Shown piece after piece: positions 14,957 to 15,999 of a DNA stretch of 15,999 nt. Where the stretch lies: positions 1 to 15,999 of the forward strand of contig JAYWFX010000095.1 in assembly GCA_043778575.1 (NCBI GenBank), in the 5' to 3' direction. This DNA comes from JAYWFX01 sp043778575 (GTDB lineage: Bacteria; Patescibacteriota; JACMRA01). Each line of letters starts with the position of its first letter. The first letter of the stretch is position 1. Both the position numbers and the translations under genes were made by a program. The notes beneath the pieces are model-generated. The model saw only the letters and a program-made list of their open reading frames with translations, was not told where the DNA came from and did no database searches.

Positions 14957-14982
14957 TAGCTGGAAGTGTTAGAAGTCAGCTA
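14957..14982. terminator. Inverted repeat between convergent gene ends
   Basis: TAGCTG (14957-14962) and CAGCTA (14977-14982) form a perfect 6-bp stem with a 14-base loop. The stem contains the stop codon of the minus-strand remnant and sits just past the sufD-like stop. No T-run follows, so termination is only possible, not shown. Confidence 0.25.
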
Positions 14983-15107
14983 TTGTAATCGCTTCCACAG
15001 CTCCATAAATTGTTGTCTCATAAGAAACGTAATTTGGTTATCTCGAATGATTGTCACGAGGTGGTCACGCATGTTCCAAAAAACTATCTCATCATCAAAG
15101 ATGTTAT
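14980..15107 (-). pseudogene. 3' end of a gene cut by the IS; TrmB-like C-terminus
   Basis: An uninterrupted minus-strand frame runs from the IS left end to a TAG at 14980-14982, giving about 42 residues: YNIFDDEIVFWNMRDHLVTI, then IRDNQITFLMRQQFMELWKRLQ. The pattern (short strands, then a polar turn, then a final helix ending in ELWK) resembles the C-terminal end of sugar-type TrmB transcriptional regulators, which often end in a VIIENKEI...FELLW-type sequence. The remaining N-terminal part would lie beyond the IS right end, outside the window. The frame has no start here and is interrupted at 15107/15108, so the gene is probably inactivated. The identity rests on a short match and is tentative; that it is a real coding remnant is more secure. 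Confidence 0.5.
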
Positions 15108-15127
15108 ATAGAAACCATTTGATATCT
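15108..15127 (+). repeat. IS left terminal inverted repeat
   Basis: ATAGAAACCATTTGATATCT is the exact reverse complement of 15980-15999. The first three bases may belong to the target site. Confidence 0.9.
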
Positions 15128-15155
15128 TTAGCATAACATGTCTGACTTTTGAGAT

Positions 15156-15981
15156 ATGGCTTACACTACAGATCTCAGTATCAAGGAATATGAGTTACTC
15201 GAACCGCTTCTACCTATCAAACTAAAGACAAGACCTCCTATTTGGTCTAAACATCAAATCCTCAATGGAATATTCTATCAACTTGTTAATGGTTGTAGAT
15301 GGGTTGATCTACCAAAGGATTTACCACCATCAGGAACAGTGTTCTATTACTTCAACACTTGGAAAAAAGATGGAGTATGGGATGTGGTTTCTCAGAACAT
15401 ATTTGTTGAATCAAGAATCAATCAGGGGAAAAAAAGAAATACCAACACTGCTACTGTGCGACTCACAAGCCGTAGATAATACTGACTCAGCAAGAAACAA
15501 AGGATTCTGTTTTTACAAGAACGTAAATGGAATAAAAAGACATACCTGTGTAGATACTCTAGGCAATCTATTGTTTGTAGTATGCACCCCTGCAAATGTG
15601 AGCGATGATAGAGGTTTAGTAGAACTACTGAGTCAAAAACAAACACTCACCTACTTTAAATCAAAACCAGTGAATACAAAGAAAATTACCATACTCCTAG
15701 ATAATGGTTATCACAAAGACTACTTAGAAAAAGAGGTAACAAAAGTATATCCTCAGTACCTAACTAAAATCAGATTCCAAATTACTCCTAAACCCACAGC
15801 TGATCCAAATAACAAAGGATTTAAGCCTGTACACAAACGTTGGGTTGTAGAAAGAACCAATAGCTGGTTTGAGAAATGTAGAATACTTCTCAAGAATGTA
15901 GAGAGAACCCTCAACTCTTCTATAGCAAAACTACAGATTTGTTCAATCAGACTTCAAGTAAGGTTGTTATCAAGGGGATAG
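15156..15981 (+). CDS. IS5-family transposase, two frames (orfA 15156-15479, orfB joined near 15430)
   Basis: The N-terminal frame begins at the ATG at 15156 and contains the DUF4096-type domain of IS5 transposases: LEPLLPIK, then GIFYQLVNGCRWVDLPKDLP and FYYFNTWKKDGVW. Conserved sequence then moves to the next frame, which holds the DDE domain: LLCDSQAVD (first Asp codon 15460), GIKRHTCVDTLG, LLDNGYH (second Asp codon 15700) and RWVVERTNSWFEKC (Glu codon 15850), ending at a TAG (15979-15981) inside the right repeat. The switch needs a +1 (or -2) shift, and the natural place is G4A7G at 15425-15436, where both frames read Gly-Lys-Lys. All three catalytic residues are present, so the protein would be active if frameshifting or slippage occurs. 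Alternatively a one-base A insertion has killed it. No SD precedes the start. Confidence 0.85.
15425..15436 (+). other. G4A7G run, likely frameshift or slippage site in the transposase
   Basis: GGGGAAAAAAAG is the only long homopolymer in the transposase and falls exactly where the DUF4096 frame must join the DDE frame. In the first frame it reads CAG GGG AAA AAA AGA. Loss of one A (or gain of two) puts the ribosome on the DDE frame. Runs of seven As are known places of polymerase slippage in IS elements; canonical -1 ribosomal shifting would give the wrong frame here. Confidence 0.55.
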
Positions 15982-15999
15982 ATATCAAATGGTTTCTAT
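15980..15999 (-). repeat. IS right terminal inverted repeat
   Basis: It is the exact reverse complement of 15108-15127 and contains the last two bases of the transposase stop codon. Confidence 0.9.

Larger units (their letters stand above)
15108..15999 (+). mobile_element. IS5-family insertion sequence (IS427/IS1031-like), essentially complete
   Basis: The element is bounded by perfect 20-bp inverted repeats at 15108-15127 and 15980-15999 and carries a two-frame DDE transposase between them. Its length of about 0.89 kb is typical of the IS427/IS1031 groups. The outermost ATA/TAT of the repeats may be a palindromic TA or TATA target duplication rather than IS sequence (left flank TTATATA before GAAACC), in which case the true ends are GAAACC at 15111 and its mirror at 15996. 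The base after 15999 is needed to settle this. The element lies within a minus-strand gene. Confidence 0.88.

Noticed and set aside
1..15999. Recoded TGA (genetic code 25 or 4, as in some CPR lineages)
   Set aside because: All recognised genes run full length without in-frame TGA, the GT-C gene ends at a TGA, and tryptophan positions use TGG. Standard code fits.
1..15999. CRISPR array, phage genes, rRNA, riboswitch
   Set aside because: No regularly spaced repeats, phage structural or integrase motifs, rRNA stretches or known riboswitch cores were seen.

Overview
This AT-rich window reads like chromosomal DNA of a Candidate Phyla Radiation (Patescibacteria) bacterium with the standard genetic code. 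The reasons are the family mix (an orphan TraC-like/VirB4 N-terminal-type protein, a thrombospondin-3 membrane protein, an archaeal-looking GH57/short phosphorylase set, a reduced SUF locus), unusually small versions of known enzymes, and starts without Shine-Dalgarno sequences. The exact phylum cannot be fixed without a marker gene. Lineages such as Dojkabacteria or Katanobacteria are possible, but this is a guess.

Layout. (1) 1-4880, plus strand: a storage-glucan cluster with the end of a GH13 enzyme, a glycogen/starch-synthase-like glycosyltransferase, a GH57 alpha-amylase-type enzyme and a short GT35 alpha-glucan phosphorylase. Together these could build, trim and phosphorolyse an alpha-1,4-glucan. 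(2) 4883-7641: a small two-helix membrane protein (minus), an unrecognised 512-residue protein (plus) and an orphan TraC-like protein (minus). (3) 7790-9852, plus: a single-pass membrane protein with a Ca-binding TSP3 region, a tRNA-Ile with anticodon UAU, and a bacterial-PH-domain membrane protein. (4) 9811-12812, minus: a cellulose-synthase-like GT2 followed by a PIG-V-like GT-C enzyme, probably one operon for a surface glycan or glycolipid. (5) 12904-14946, plus: an RlmI-like methyltransferase, SufC and a 162-residue SufD-like protein, closely packed. (6) 14980-15999: the 3' end of a minus-strand gene (TrmB-like C-terminus) cut by an IS5-family element. The element has 20-bp terminal inverted repeats and a transposase split into two frames at an A7 run.

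Translation signals are distinctive. No protein gene has a convincing SD sequence. Several have a TTGACA-type promoter close to the start codon, in one case predicting a leader of 1-2 nt. Others follow A-rich, G-poor leaders. Coding density is very high: there is no gap over 300 bases, one pair of convergent genes overlaps by 42 bp, and the sufC/sufD-like pair overlaps by 8 bp.
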